Source: an uncultured Flavobacteriaceae bacterium (GTDB taxonomy: Bacteria > Bacteroidota > Bacteroidia > Flavobacteriales > Flavobacteriaceae). From it: a stretch of 64,000 nt of DNA. The DNA is taken from positions 930,001 to 994,000 of the forward strand of contig CANLUS010000001.1 in the NCBI GenBank assembly GCA_947494325.1, read 5' to 3'. This document shows, one piece after another, positions 26,134 through 34,851 of this stretch (the stretch's first letter is position 1; every line of letters begins with the position of its first letter). The notes beneath the pieces are model-generated. The model did not search any database, was not told the origin of the DNA, and was given only the letters and a program-made list of their open reading frames with translations. Made by a program: the position numbers and the translations under genes.

Positions 26134-26514
26134 ATGAATTTAAATCAGGTAACGATTCCGTCAGTTGATGTGTATAAGGCTACTGAGTTTTATAAAAAGC
26201 TTGGTTTGAAGCTTATTGTGAATGCATTACCTAGATATGTTAGATTTGAATGCCCAGATGGTGATGCTACTTTTTCAATACATTTAGTAGATGAATTACC
26301 AAAAGGTGAGGGCATAACCTTGTATTTCGAGAATGAAAAGTTAGATCAAGTAGTGAATGAAATAGTTCATCAAGGAATACAGTTTGATGAACTACCGAAT
26401 GATAAATCTTGGGGTTGGCGTGAAGCTCGTTTACAAGATTTGGATAAAAATAAAATTATTATTTTTCACGGTGGAATGTATAGAAAAAATCCGCCATGGA
26501 GAGTTGAAGATTGA
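26134..26514 (+). CDS. VOC (glyoxalase/bleomycin-resistance fold) family protein
   Basis: A 126-residue single-domain member of the vicinal-oxygen-chelate superfamily: VTIPSVDVYKATEFYKKLGLKLI at the N-terminus, ARLQDLDKNKIIIFHGG at the C-terminus. The candidate metal ligands (Gln5 or nearby, His in FSIHLVDE, Glu in REARLQDLD, His in FHGG) are plausible but not proven. It sits inside the Bat operon, 4 bases after batC and 2 bases before the chosen batD start, so it is certainly co-transcribed. Its substrate is unknown. Confidence 0.85.
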   Translation: MNLNQVTIPSVDVYKATEFYKKLGLKLIVNALPRYVRFECPDGDATFSIHLVDELPKGEGITLYFENEKLDQVVNEIVHQGIQFDELPNDKSWGWREARLQDLDKNKIIIFHGGMYRKNPPWRVED

Positions 26515-26516
26515 AC

Positions 26517-28283
26517 ATGATTAAAAGAATTGGAATAGTACTATTGTTGATTTTTTGTTCTCAAGAATTATGGGCTCAAGAATTATCGTTCAAAACAGTC
26601 GTTAGTAAAAATAGACTTGGTTCGAACGAGCGCCTGAGAATTACATTTTCAATAAATAAGCAGGGTGCCGATAATTTTACACCTCCTAATTTTAAGAATT
26701 TCAAATTGTTGGCTGGACCTATGCAGGCAACGAACTTTTCTTATACCAATGGTAAAAGATCTTTCGAACAATCATATACATACACCATTCAGCCTATAAA
26801 AAAAGGGGTATTCACCATTACGTCAGCAACTATAGAATATGAGGGTAATGTCATCAAAACGAATACTGTAAAAGTAACTGTTACAGGGGCTGTTGAAATC
26901 CCGAAGGATCCGAATGACCCAAGTTATATTGCCTCGCAAAATGTACATTTAGTAGCAGAAATATCAAATACGAAACCGTATGTTGGTGAAAGTATATCTG
27001 TTGTCTATAAATTGTATGTTGATGTTAATAATGTATCTGTTAGAAACACAAGAGAGTTAGAGGCTCCTGCTTTTAATGGATTTTGGAATCAAAATATTAA
27101 TGTGAATCAATGGGAGCCGAAGATGAGTGAGTTTAGAGGAAAACCACATCGGTATGTTGTTGTAAAAAAAGCTGTTTTGATTCCGCAAAAATCAGGGAAA
27201 CTTACAATCGACCCTATGAGTATTGAGGTTGCTGCAGGTGTACCAATTGGTCGAACAGATTTATTCGGAAATAGAATGTCTAAAAATACCAATTTGACGG
27301 TGACAACAGGCAGAAGAACGGTGAATGTAAAATCTCTTCCAGAAGAGAATAAACCGGTGAATTTTTCAGGAGCTGTTGGAGAATTGAATTTTAGCGTTAC
27401 ATCGAGCAAAGCACAATTAGAAGCAAACGAATCAGCTCAAATTAAAGTTGAGGTTACAGGAAAAGGTAACCTGAAATTAATAGAATTACCAGGAATAGAA
27501 ACACCGAACGGATTAGAAAAATATGAGCCTGAACACAAAGAAAGTATTCGAACAAATTTGAGTGGTTTGAATGGAAAAGTATATGATCAATATACCGTGG
27601 TGCCACAGTACAAAGGAAAGTATAAAATTCCGTCAGTATCTTTCTCCTATTTTAACTTAAAAGAGAAGGCATATAAAACGATAACAACAAAGCCTATTTT
27701 TATAAATGCTCCGCATGGTGCAACGCCATCTAATGGTGATGATTCTGTTGTTGCCAAAAGGGATGTTGTAAGCTCAGGTGCTACCATTCGTTATATTAGC
27801 AATCGCACGAACCTAAAACCAATTGGTAAGACCAAAGATTTTTTAAATTCTAATGCATTTTATGCTTTGCTTGCGTTACCATTACTTGCGATTCCTTTAG
27901 GTATTTTTATTGGAAGACAAAAACGAGCGAGAGATAGTGATGTTGTTGGTAACAAACGACGAAAAGCAGATCGTTTAGCAAAGAAATATTTATCAGAAGC
28001 TCAAAAGCAGTTAGGAAATAAAGAGCCGTTTTATATAGCCTTAGAACGCGCATTGCACAATTATTTGAAAGCAAAATTACAAATTGAAACTTCCGATATC
28101 AGCAAAGAGAAAATTGCTATTATTTTAAAAGATAAAGGGGTCGACGAATTAACGATATCAACTTTTATTAAAGTATTAAATGACAGTGATTTTGCGAGAT
28201 ATGCCCCAAGTACCGATGGTATGATGCAACAGGAATATGAAAACGCAAAACAAGTAATCACCAAAATTGATAAACAGTTATAA
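26517..28283 (+). CDS. batD: BatD, oxygen-tolerance family protein
   Basis: A 588-residue envelope protein with a signal peptide (to ELWAQ), several Ig-like beta-sandwich repeats (e.g. FKTVVSKNRLGSNERLRITFSI, VAEISNTKPYVGESISVVYKLYVD), a membrane span at about 450-467 (FYALLALPLLAIPLGIFIG) and a cytoplasmic helical domain (LERALHNYLKAKLQIETSDISKEKI). This is the BatD/oxygen-tolerance domain order. ATG 26517 (MIKRIG) is preferred over the in-frame TTG at 26511 that overlaps the VOC gene. Confidence 0.92.
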   Translation: MIKRIGIVLLLIFCSQELWAQELSFKTVVSKNRLGSNERLRITFSINKQGADNFTPPNFKNFKLLAGPMQATNFSYTNGKRSFEQSYTYTIQPIKKGVFTITSATIEYEGNVIKTNTVKVTVTGAVEIPKDPNDPSYIASQNVHLVAEISNTKPYVGESISVVYKLYVDVNNVSVRNTRELEAPAFNGFWNQNINVNQWEPKMSEFRGKPHRYVVVKKAVLIPQKSGKLTIDPMSIEVAAGVPIGRTDLFGNRMSKNTNLTVTTGRRTVNVKSLPEENKPVNFSGAVGELNFSVTSSKAQLEANESAQIKVEVTGKGNLKLIELPGIETPNGLEKYEPEHKESIRTNLSGLNGKVYDQYTVVPQYKGKYKIPSVSFSYFNLKEKAYKTITTKPIFINAPHGATPSNGDDSVVAKRDVVSSGATIRYISNRTNLKPIGKTKDFLNSNAFYALLALPLLAIPLGIFIGRQKRARDSDVVGNKRRKADRLAKKYLSEAQKQLGNKEPFYIALERALHNYLKAKLQIETSDISKEKIAIILKDKGVDELTISTFIKVLNDSDFARYAPSTDGMMQQEYENAKQVITKIDKQL

Positions 28284-28319
28284 TCTTATGGTCTTTCCAA
28301 CAAAAGTAGGAGCCTAGAA

Positions 28320-29078
28320 ATGATGAAAAGAATCTTTAGTATATTATTATTTTTAGCGGCTAATTTAATATTGGCGCAATCTGCAGATAGTTTATTTGTC
28401 GAAGCGAATAAGCTATATCAACAAGAGAACTATGTAGAATCTTTAACATTGTACGAGCAGATCGAGGCTGGTAACTTAGCATCTGACGATTTGTATTTTA
28501 ACATGGCAAATGCCTACTATAAAACTAATAAAGTCGCTCCTTCAGTTTATTATTATGAAAAGGCGCTATTATTGAATCCTAATCATGCCGATGCGGCTTA
28601 CAATTTGACTTTTGCGCGACGAATGGGAATTGATAATATTGAAGCCCTTCCCAAGAGTATTGGACAAAAATTTACAGATTCGATAATCTTAAAACTTTCG
28701 TATAATGCTTGGGCATATGTTGCAGTTATATGTTCTTTTTTATTCGCTTTGCTATTTTTATTATATCACTTTGCCTATAGTTCTGGGCGTAAACGAGTTT
28801 ATTTTATCACCAGTATTTTGAGTGCTATTTTGATTATAGTGACTGTGTTATTCGCATATAGTAATTATGAACACGTTAGAAATTATAAAACAGCGATTGT
28901 TTTTGCTGAAGTCAGCGATGTTAAAAGTGCTCCATCAAGTTCTGGTGAAATTGATTTCGAATTGCATGAAGGCACAAAAGTGCAGTTGCTAGAAAGCTTG
29001 GACGATTGGAGAAAAATTAAAATTGCCGATGGCAAAATAGGTTGGATTGCTGCTGCAGATATCAAAGAGTTACAGTAA
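28320..29078 (+). CDS. batE: BatE, TPR and SH3b protein
   Basis: A 252-residue membrane protein and the last gene of the Bat operon. It has a signal peptide (to LILAQS), TPR repeats (ANKLYQQENYVESLTLYEQIE, NMANAYYKTNKVAPSVYYYEKALLLNP), two membrane spans at about 135-150 and 160-182, and a C-terminal bacterial SH3 domain (VFAEVSDVKSAPSSSGEIDFELHEGTKV, DGKIGWIAAADIKEL). Domain order is that of BatE. Confidence 0.9.
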   Translation: MMKRIFSILLFLAANLILAQSADSLFVEANKLYQQENYVESLTLYEQIEAGNLASDDLYFNMANAYYKTNKVAPSVYYYEKALLLNPNHADAAYNLTFARRMGIDNIEALPKSIGQKFTDSIILKLSYNAWAYVAVICSFLFALLFLLYHFAYSSGRKRVYFITSILSAILIIVTVLFAYSNYEHVRNYKTAIVFAEVSDVKSAPSSSGEIDFELHEGTKVQLLESLDDWRKIKIADGKIGWIAAADIKELQ

Positions 29079-29121
29079 GCTAGTGTTTGTATCTCTGGAT
29101 GAGGTTCTGAAAATATTTGTT

Positions 29122-29889
29122 TTACTTAAAACAGACAGGCAAGATTTCATTTTCCATTAGTCGATAACGATCAATTTCTTTTTTAGAAAGTTGTTGAGAG
29201 TAATCCACTTCATCAACGTTAAAACCAACAGCTCTTAATCTGTCAAAATAATCACTGCCATAGACTCGCACATGATCATATTGTCCAAAATGTTTCGCTC
29301 GTTCTTCAGGTGAGGTAATGCTAAAATCTTCGTAGGTGCTTACTCTCGAATAATCTTGAGGTATTTGTAATATTGCCATGCCTCCTTTTTTTAGGACTCT
29401 ATAGAGTTCTTGCATTGCTTTCTTATCATCAGTTATATGCTCTAAGACATGATTACATAAGATAATGTCAAAACTATCATCGTCGAAAGGAAGATCGCAA
29501 ATATCAGCTTTCACGTCTACAATAGGAGAGTAAAGATCGGCAGTCACTAACTCTATATGGCTTAGTTTTTGAAAACGTCTCAAAAAACACTGCTCTGGCG
29601 CCATGTGCAGTACTTTTTTTGGCTTTGATACCTCAAAAAAATCGGTATCATTTTTTAGATATAACCATAATAAGCGATGACGTTCTAATGATAAGGTACT
29701 TGGAGACAAAACATTTGGTCTTTGTTTGCCATAACCATAGGGCAAGAACTTTCGAAAACTTTTACCATCAATAGGGTCTGTATATTTTGAACCCTTGAGA
29801 TATAAAGCAAACAGAGGACGCACCCAATAGCTTACTTTTATCAACCAAGGCCTTGGAATTGTATTAAGGATATATTTAAAAAATTTCAA
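29122..29889 (-). CDS. Class I SAM-dependent methyltransferase
   Basis: A 255-residue methyltransferase of the Methyltransf_11 type. The SAM-binding region is KKVLHMAPEQCFLRRF (an unusual motif I without the normal GxGxG), then DVKADICDLPFDDDSFDIILCNHVLEHI (motifs II-III), which is well conserved. The substrate is unknown. It is the last gene of an operon with the cupin, map and HAD genes, starting 6 bases after the cupin stop. Confidence 0.82.
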   Translation of the reverse strand: MKFFKYILNTIPRPWLIKVSYWVRPLFALYLKGSKYTDPIDGKSFRKFLPYGYGKQRPNVLSPSTLSLERHRLLWLYLKNDTDFFEVSKPKKVLHMAPEQCFLRRFQKLSHIELVTADLYSPIVDVKADICDLPFDDDSFDIILCNHVLEHITDDKKAMQELYRVLKKGGMAILQIPQDYSRVSTYEDFSITSPEERAKHFGQYDHVRVYGSDYFDRLRAVGFNVDEVDYSQQLSKKEIDRYRLMENEILPVCFK

Positions 29890-29895
29890 AACGAC

Positions 29896-30213
29896 TTATT
29901 TATAATCCTCTCTTACTGGACAAAAAGTGTCAATAACTTTACAATCGGTAAGTGCTTTGGCACTATGCTTTATATTGGATGGTATGATGGCCGACATGCC
30001 AGGTTTGAGTATACTTGGTTGACCATCAATAATCATTTCTAATTCTCCAGCAACAACATGAGTGATCTGTTCATGAACATGAGAATGCTCTGGAAGTGCT
30101 GCATCCTTATCAATTGAAACATGTCCAATGGTTACATTTTCTGTATGGATAAAACGTGCTCGGAGACCTTTGAAGAGCTCTTTCTCGGGAATATTTGAAA
30201 CTGATTGTATCAT
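29896..30213 (-). CDS. Small cupin-domain protein
   Basis: A 105-residue single cupin. The metal-binding motif 1 is LPEHSHVHEQITHVVAGELEM (His, His, Glu) and motif 2 is PSNIKHSAKAL. Such proteins act as small dioxygenases, isomerases or sugar-acid binders; nothing here identifies the substrate. It begins one base before the end of map, fully coupled to it. Confidence 0.85.
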   Translation of the reverse strand: MIQSVSNIPEKELFKGLRARFIHTENVTIGHVSIDKDAALPEHSHVHEQITHVVAGELEMIIDGQPSILKPGMSAIIPSNIKHSAKALTDCKVIDTFCPVREDYK

Positions 30214-31032
30214 TTAGTTAGCAAGTTCGGTTTGACGAAATTCATTTTCTTCATCACTTTCAATACCTAAAGCATCATAGATATATTTAAAGGTTGAAAG
30301 TAACTCTGGTTTGCCATTTACAATTGCCACGTCATGCTCAAAATGAGCAGAAGGTTTGCCGTCAGCAGTTAAAATAGTCCAACCGTCTTTTAAATGTTTT
30401 GTTTTATGTGTTCCCAAATTGATCATAGGTTCAATAGCAACCACCATACCTTCCTTAAACTTCTTACCTCTGCCACGCTTGCCGTAATTCGGCATTTCGG
30501 GATCTTCATGCATTTTTCTACCTAAACCATGGCCTACCAATTCGCGAACGACACCATAACCATGAGATTCGCAATAATCCTGAATAGCGAAACCAACATC
30601 GCCAACTCTATTGCCTGCTTTAAATTCGCGAATACCTGCATACAGACTTTCTTTAGTTACTTGTAACAATTTCTTAGTCTCCTCAGCAACTTCACCAACT
30701 TGAAAGGTATACGCATGATCTCCATAAAATCCGTTTTTCAACGCCCCACAATCAATAGAAATAATATCACCATTTTCTAAAGGCGTGTTATTTGGAATTC
30801 CATGCACAACTTGCGCGTTCGGACTCATACATAAAGTGTTAGGAAAGTCATAAAGCCCTAAAAACCCAGGAATCGCTTGCTGATCTCTAATAAATTCTTC
30901 AGCTATTTTGTCGAGTTGAAGCGTCGTAACACCAGGTTTGACGGCACTTGCCAGCACCCCTAACGTCTTCGAAACAATTAGGGCACTTTCGCGCATTAAT
31001 TCTATTTCTTCTTTCGATTTAATCTTAATCAT
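30214..31032 (-). CDS. map: Type I methionine aminopeptidase
   Basis: Removes the N-terminal Met from new proteins. The five metal ligands are visible in ISIDCGALKNGFYGDHAY (two Asp), LVGHGLGRKMHEDPEMPNYG (His), VAIEPMI (Glu) and AHFEHDVAI (Glu). Residue length (272) is normal for the type I enzyme. It lies 9 bases after the HAD gene in a four-gene operon. Confidence 0.97.
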   Translation of the reverse strand: MIKIKSKEEIELMRESALIVSKTLGVLASAVKPGVTTLQLDKIAEEFIRDQQAIPGFLGLYDFPNTLCMSPNAQVVHGIPNNTPLENGDIISIDCGALKNGFYGDHAYTFQVGEVAEETKKLLQVTKESLYAGIREFKAGNRVGDVGFAIQDYCESHGYGVVRELVGHGLGRKMHEDPEMPNYGKRGRGKKFKEGMVVAIEPMINLGTHKTKHLKDGWTILTADGKPSAHFEHDVAIVNGKPELLSTFKYIYDALGIESDEENEFRQTELAN

Positions 31033-31041
31033 AGTACTAAT

Positions 31042-31443
31042 TTAAAAGCGCCAAAAACTTCTTTTCTTTTTAGGAACTTTGGCCGTAGGATCGTTGGTGA
31101 TTTTTCGATAAATTTCTCCCCAGCCTAACATGCCTCCAATATTTCTATCATCTATAAAAAGATCCGCATTAATTTTTCGACTTACTTTTCCTTCAAAAAT
31201 TTCTTCAGGATAATTTTTATTGACTGCATAAAACTCGATGCCATTTTTTTTGCAAAAAGCAACTGCTTCATCCAATTTACGACCATTTCTATAGGTCCAA
31301 AGAATTAATCGATGTCCGTCATTTTGAAGTTGTTTGAGGGTCTCAAAAGCGAAAATTTTAGCATTTCCAATTTGAGGATATCCATCTTCAACAATAGTTC
31401 CGTCAAAATCTACGGCGATGATTAAGTGGTTCTTAGGTAACAT
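31042..31443 (-). CDS. BT0820-type HAD phosphatase
   Basis: A 133-residue small HAD-superfamily hydrolase. Motif I is VDFDGTIVEDGYP (nucleophile and acid/base Asp), motif II LILWTYRNG (Thr) and motif IV FIDDRNIGG (Asp pair). The short form with a basic C-terminal tail (PKKKRSFWRF) matches the Bacteroidota BT0820-like group of unknown substrate. First gene of the HAD-map-cupin-methyltransferase operon with its own promoter-like box. Confidence 0.85.
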   Translation of the reverse strand: MLPKNHLIIAVDFDGTIVEDGYPQIGNAKIFAFETLKQLQNDGHRLILWTYRNGRKLDEAVAFCKKNGIEFYAVNKNYPEEIFEGKVSRKINADLFIDDRNIGGMLGWGEIYRKITNDPTAKVPKKKRSFWRF

Positions 31444-31463
31444 TTGTGTTTTTTGATTTTTTG

Positions 31464-31471
31464 CAAATTTA
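31464..31471 (-). promoter_or_regulatory. Candidate -7 box of the HAD-map-cupin-methyltransferase operon
   Basis: TAAATTTG on the minus strand, 20 bases before the ATG at 31443. A TTTG lies 24 bases further upstream, slightly too far for the usual -33 spacing. Confidence 0.5.
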
Positions 31472-31537
31472 GTGTATTATACAATAATTCTACTACAAAG
31501 AGTTAAAAATCCATTAATATAGAATAAGGTATTTAAA

Positions 31538-32074
31538 TTACTTTTTATGAGCGTCGAAATATGTATGTTTATAATGCTTACCTGTTATAATTCTCAGCAA
31601 ATCTTTTTCTAAACTTCTTCTTGGTTGCTCAACAAAACGATTGATTTCTTTGCCATTTTTATAGAAAATGAGTGTTGGAGTTCGTCGGATATCAAAACCT
31701 TCTTGTAAATTATTGGGTGTTTTTTTTGCTCTATTCAGTGCTATAATTTCTAAATGTTGAAAATTAAAATCGATAGCTTCTAAAATTTTTGACAACCTTG
31801 GTATTTCTCTATGACTATCATGACACCAAACCGACATAAATACCTTAATTCGTATTCCGTCAAGGTGATGTTTCAATTTTTTTATAGTCTTTTTATCTAA
31901 TTCATAGTTGTCATAACTTTCATAAAACCATTTCGCATGTGGTGGTTGTTTAAAAAAACTCATTGATTTTTGACCGACATAATTAGCTCGGTTCTGATCA
32001 ATAGTTTCCTTTTTTTGCGCTTTCGCGGAAAGTGTTGATAACAAGATAGCTATGATAAAAATATACTGTTTCAT
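31538..32074 (-). CDS. Exported thioredoxin-like protein with single active-site cysteine
   Basis: A 178-residue protein with a signal peptide (ending near LSAKA), so likely periplasmic. The thioredoxin fold is recognised from VFMSVWCHDSHREIPRLSKIL, TPTLIFYKNGKEINRFVEQP. The active-site position reads CHDS in place of CxxC, so the second cysteine is replaced by serine and the protein cannot work as an ordinary dithiol reductase; it may act as a monothiol or chaperone-like protein. It lies 8 bases after gpmI and is probably co-transcribed. Confidence 0.82.
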   Translation of the reverse strand: MKQYIFIIAILLSTLSAKAQKKETIDQNRANYVGQKSMSFFKQPPHAKWFYESYDNYELDKKTIKKLKHHLDGIRIKVFMSVWCHDSHREIPRLSKILEAIDFNFQHLEIIALNRAKKTPNNLQEGFDIRRTPTLIFYKNGKEINRFVEQPRRSLEKDLLRIITGKHYKHTYFDAHKK

Positions 32075-32082
32075 ATAGTTTA

Positions 32083-33597
32083 TTAAAGCAATGAATCTTC
32101 TGTCATAATTGACGGTTTTGGAATGCCAATAAGATCTAGTACCGTAGGTGCAATATTGGCCAAAATACCATCTTTAATTGTTTGTAAATCATGATCCACT
32201 AATATTATAGGAACAGGATTTGTGGTATGTGCGGTATTTGGAGATCCATCTTCGTTCATCATTGTTTCACTATTACCATGATCGGCAATAATGATGCCAG
32301 TATAGTTATTTTTAAGAGCTACTGCTATGATTTCTTGTGTACATTGATCAACCTTTTCAGCAGCTTTTATTGCTGCCTCGAATACACCTGTATGTCCTAC
32401 CATATCTGTATTGGCAAAATTTAAACAAATAAAATCGGCGTCCTGAGCTTGCAATTCTGGTATGATGGCATCCGTAATTTCTTGAGCGCTCATTTCAGGC
32501 TGTAAGTCATAGGTGGCTACTTTTGGTGAAGGGCACATGAGTCGTTTCTCACCTTTAAATTTTTGTTCTCGACCTCCTGAAAAGAAAAAAGTAACATGCG
32601 GATACTTTTCCGTTTCGGCAATTCTTATTTGTTTTTTACCGTTTTTTTCTAAAATTTCGCCAAGTGTTTGAGTAAGATCTTCTTTAGGATAAATGACATG
32701 TACATTTTTGTAGGTGTCGTCATAATTAGTCATTGTAACATAGTGCAAATTCAATTTATGCATATTGTATTCATGAAAATCATCTTGCGATAAAGCCTGT
32801 GTTAATTGTCGACCTCTATCGGTCCTAAAATTGAAGAATATTACAACATCGTCTTCCTCAATAGTGGCTATCGGTGCTGACTCCTCATCAACAAGCACAA
32901 TAGGTTTAATGAATTCATCAGTAATATCTTCGTCATAACTATCTTGAATAGCTCTTTTCGCATTTGTAGCTTTTGAACCAATACCATTTACCAATAAATC
33001 GTATGCTAGTTTAACACGTTCCCAGCGTTTATCTCTATCCATGGCATAATACCGACCAATAATTGTTGCCAATTGACTATTGTGTTTTGGTAAAAATTCT
33101 TGTAAATCAGCAATGAAATCAATTCCAGACGTTGGATCTACGTCCCTACCATCTGTAAACGCATGAAGATAACTCGGCACACCTATTGCGCCAGCAGCCT
33201 TCACCAAACCTTTAATATGATTCATATGAGAATGTACACCACCATCAGAAACTAGTCCTAAAAAATGTACCTTTTTGGTGTGTTCTTTTGCATACTCAAG
33301 CGCATTTTTTAATACTTGCTCTTGAGCTAATTCATCATTTTCTACTGCTAAATTAATTTTTGCTAAATCTTGATATACAATTCTACCGGCCCCCAAATTC
33401 ATATGTCCGACCTCACTGTTACCCATTTGACCTTCTGGTAAACCAACATGTAAACCATCTGTTCTCAAGGTAGCATTCGGGTATTTTTTATATAGTGAAT
33501 CTATAAAGGGCGTCTGTGCCTTTACAATAGCTGAAACCTTAGGGTTTTCAGAAATTCCCCATCCATCAAGAATTATTAAAATGACTTTTTTATTCAT
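32083..33597 (-). CDS. gpmI: 2,3-bisphosphoglycerate-independent phosphoglycerate mutase
   Basis: Interconverts 3- and 2-phosphoglycerate in glycolysis using two Mn ions. The alkaline-phosphatase-fold motifs are intact: ILDGWGISEN (Asp11), the catalytic serine in GQMGNSEVGHMNLGAGR (Ser61), HAFTDGRDVDP, FNFRTDRGRQ, CLNFANTDMVGHTG and IIIADHGNSETM. 504 residues is the normal length. Its Mn dependence connects it loosely to the metal importer in this window. Confidence 0.97.
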   Translation of the reverse strand: MNKKVILIILDGWGISENPKVSAIVKAQTPFIDSLYKKYPNATLRTDGLHVGLPEGQMGNSEVGHMNLGAGRIVYQDLAKINLAVENDELAQEQVLKNALEYAKEHTKKVHFLGLVSDGGVHSHMNHIKGLVKAAGAIGVPSYLHAFTDGRDVDPTSGIDFIADLQEFLPKHNSQLATIIGRYYAMDRDKRWERVKLAYDLLVNGIGSKATNAKRAIQDSYDEDITDEFIKPIVLVDEESAPIATIEEDDVVIFFNFRTDRGRQLTQALSQDDFHEYNMHKLNLHYVTMTNYDDTYKNVHVIYPKEDLTQTLGEILEKNGKKQIRIAETEKYPHVTFFFSGGREQKFKGEKRLMCPSPKVATYDLQPEMSAQEITDAIIPELQAQDADFICLNFANTDMVGHTGVFEAAIKAAEKVDQCTQEIIAVALKNNYTGIIIADHGNSETMMNEDGSPNTAHTTNPVPIILVDHDLQTIKDGILANIAPTVLDLIGIPKPSIMTEDSLL

Positions 33598-33626
33598 AAT
33601 ACTATATGTTCGTAGTTGGTATCCTA

Positions 33627-33634
33627 CAAAAATA
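33627..33634 (-). promoter_or_regulatory. Candidate -7 box of gpmI
   Basis: TATTTTTG on the minus strand, 29 bases before the ATG at 33597, fits TAnnTTTG. Confidence 0.45.
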
Positions 33635-33814
33635 CATAATTAATATACCAAGTTTTAAGTTTAATGAAGTTTTACCACTTCCGTAAATTTCGTCTATAAA
33701 AATTCACAAATTAACATTATTTAAGAGGTCTTTAACTTTATTAATATTTGGGGTTAAACTTGCGTTAATCAGTGTTAAACCGTACAACTTGATCCATAAT
33801 ATTTCCGTCCTTTA

Positions 33815-33832
33815 GTTTATAATCTTATAAAC
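33815..33832. promoter_or_regulatory. Inverted repeat in the leader of the ankyrin gene
   Basis: GTTTATAA-TC-TTATAAAC is a perfect inverted repeat ending 10 bases before the ATG at 33842. It could be an operator or a weak hairpin. The rest of the 244-bp gap back to gpmI shows only the gpmI box. Confidence 0.35.
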
Positions 33833-33841
33833 CTCATTATT

Positions 33842-34264
33842 ATGAAAAAATTATTCTTATCCATGGCATTGGTTTTAGGGTTTGCTTTTACAGCAAGTTC
33901 TTTGACGATAAACGATTCGTATGAATCTATTAATTACGAAAATAGTGTTTTACTAAATACTGAAGTAAGTACTTTTTGTAAGCTGATTGCAAAAGGGGAT
34001 ATAGCAGGTGTTAAAAGCATGATTGCGGCAGGGACGGACATTAACAAAAAGTCCGTTGGAATGACGCCCCTAATGTATGCGGCAAGGCACAATCGAGTAG
34101 AAATTGTGAATCTATTAATTACGAGAGGAGCCGACTTGAAAATAAAATCAAATCGCGGTTACTCAGCATTAGATTACGCCGAAATGTCAAAAGCTGTAGA
34201 TGCTTACAAAGTAATCTCTGATGTGTTATATTCGAAAATTAAAAAGAAAAAGTCGACGCTTTAA
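33842..34264 (+). CDS. Exported ankyrin-repeat protein
   Basis: A 140-residue protein with a signal peptide (MKKLFLSMALVLGFAFTASS) and about two and a half ankyrin repeats (FCKLIAKGDIAGVKSMIAAGTDINKK, GMTPLMYAARHNRVEIVNLLITRGADLKIK, GYSALDYAEMSKAVDAYKVI), ending in a Lys-rich tail. Ankyrin repeats bind other proteins; the partner is unknown. It stands alone between gpmI (divergent) and ppa (convergent). Confidence 0.85.
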   Translation: MKKLFLSMALVLGFAFTASSLTINDSYESINYENSVLLNTEVSTFCKLIAKGDIAGVKSMIAAGTDINKKSVGMTPLMYAARHNRVEIVNLLITRGADLKIKSNRGYSALDYAEMSKAVDAYKVISDVLYSKIKKKKSTL

Positions 34265-34270
34265 AAAGTA

Positions 34271-34298
34271 AAAAAGAGAAGTGTTAACTTCTCTTTTT
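34271..34298. terminator. Bidirectional terminator between ankyrin gene and ppa
   Basis: Perfect 12-bp stem AAAAAGAGAAGT/ACTTCTCTTTTT with a GTTA loop, followed by a T-run on the plus strand and an A-run before it. It serves the ankyrin gene and probably the convergent ppa. Confidence 0.9.
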
Positions 34299-34302
34299 TT
34301 AT

Positions 34303-34836
34303 TTATTTTTTGAATTTTTCTTTATAATCTAATATACTCTGTCTTACAATTTGAAGGGCAGTTTCTTTGTTTTGAAAATCCTCGACAATCACTGTTTTGT
34401 TCTCGAGTTTTTTATAATCTTCGAAGAAGTTCTTTAATTCTCTAAAGAAATGACGCGGTAATTCATCAATTGAATCAATGTGGTTCACACTCATGTCATT
34501 AGCGGCAACAGCAATAATTTTATCGTCCATTTCACCTCCATCTAACATACGCATAACACCAATGACCTTTGCATTCACCAAACACATAGGTTGAATATCA
34601 ATTTGCGACAATACCACAATATCTAGCGGATCGTCATCATCACAATACGTTTGCGGAATAAAACCGTAATTCGCGGGATAATACATTGCAGAATATAAAA
34701 CTCTATCGAGTTTTAACATGCCACTCTCTTTATCTAATTCGTATTTTGCTCGAGTATTCTTTGGAATTTCAATAATACCAGTAACAATTTCAGGAACATC
34801 AACTCCTACACTTACATCGTGCCAAGGATTCGTCAT
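34303..34836 (-). CDS. ppa: Inorganic pyrophosphatase, family I
   Basis: Hydrolyses pyrophosphate and drives biosynthetic reactions. The signature [11 protein letters not shown] carries the acidic Mg ligands; [30 protein letters not shown] and [19 protein letters not shown] are conserved family segments. 177 residues fits the bacterial enzyme. It lies 15 bases after the small membrane protein gene. Confidence 0.96.
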   Translation of the reverse strand: MTNPWHDVSVGVDVPEIVTGIIEIPKNTRAKYELDKESGMLKLDRVLYSAMYYPANYGFIPQTYCDDDDPLDIVVLSQIDIQPMCLVNAKVIGVMRMLDGGEMDDKIIAVAANDMSVNHIDSIDELPRHFFRELKNFFEDYKKLENKTVIVEDFQNKETALQIVRQSILDYKEKFKK

Positions 34837-34851
34837 ATATAATGTCTTTTT

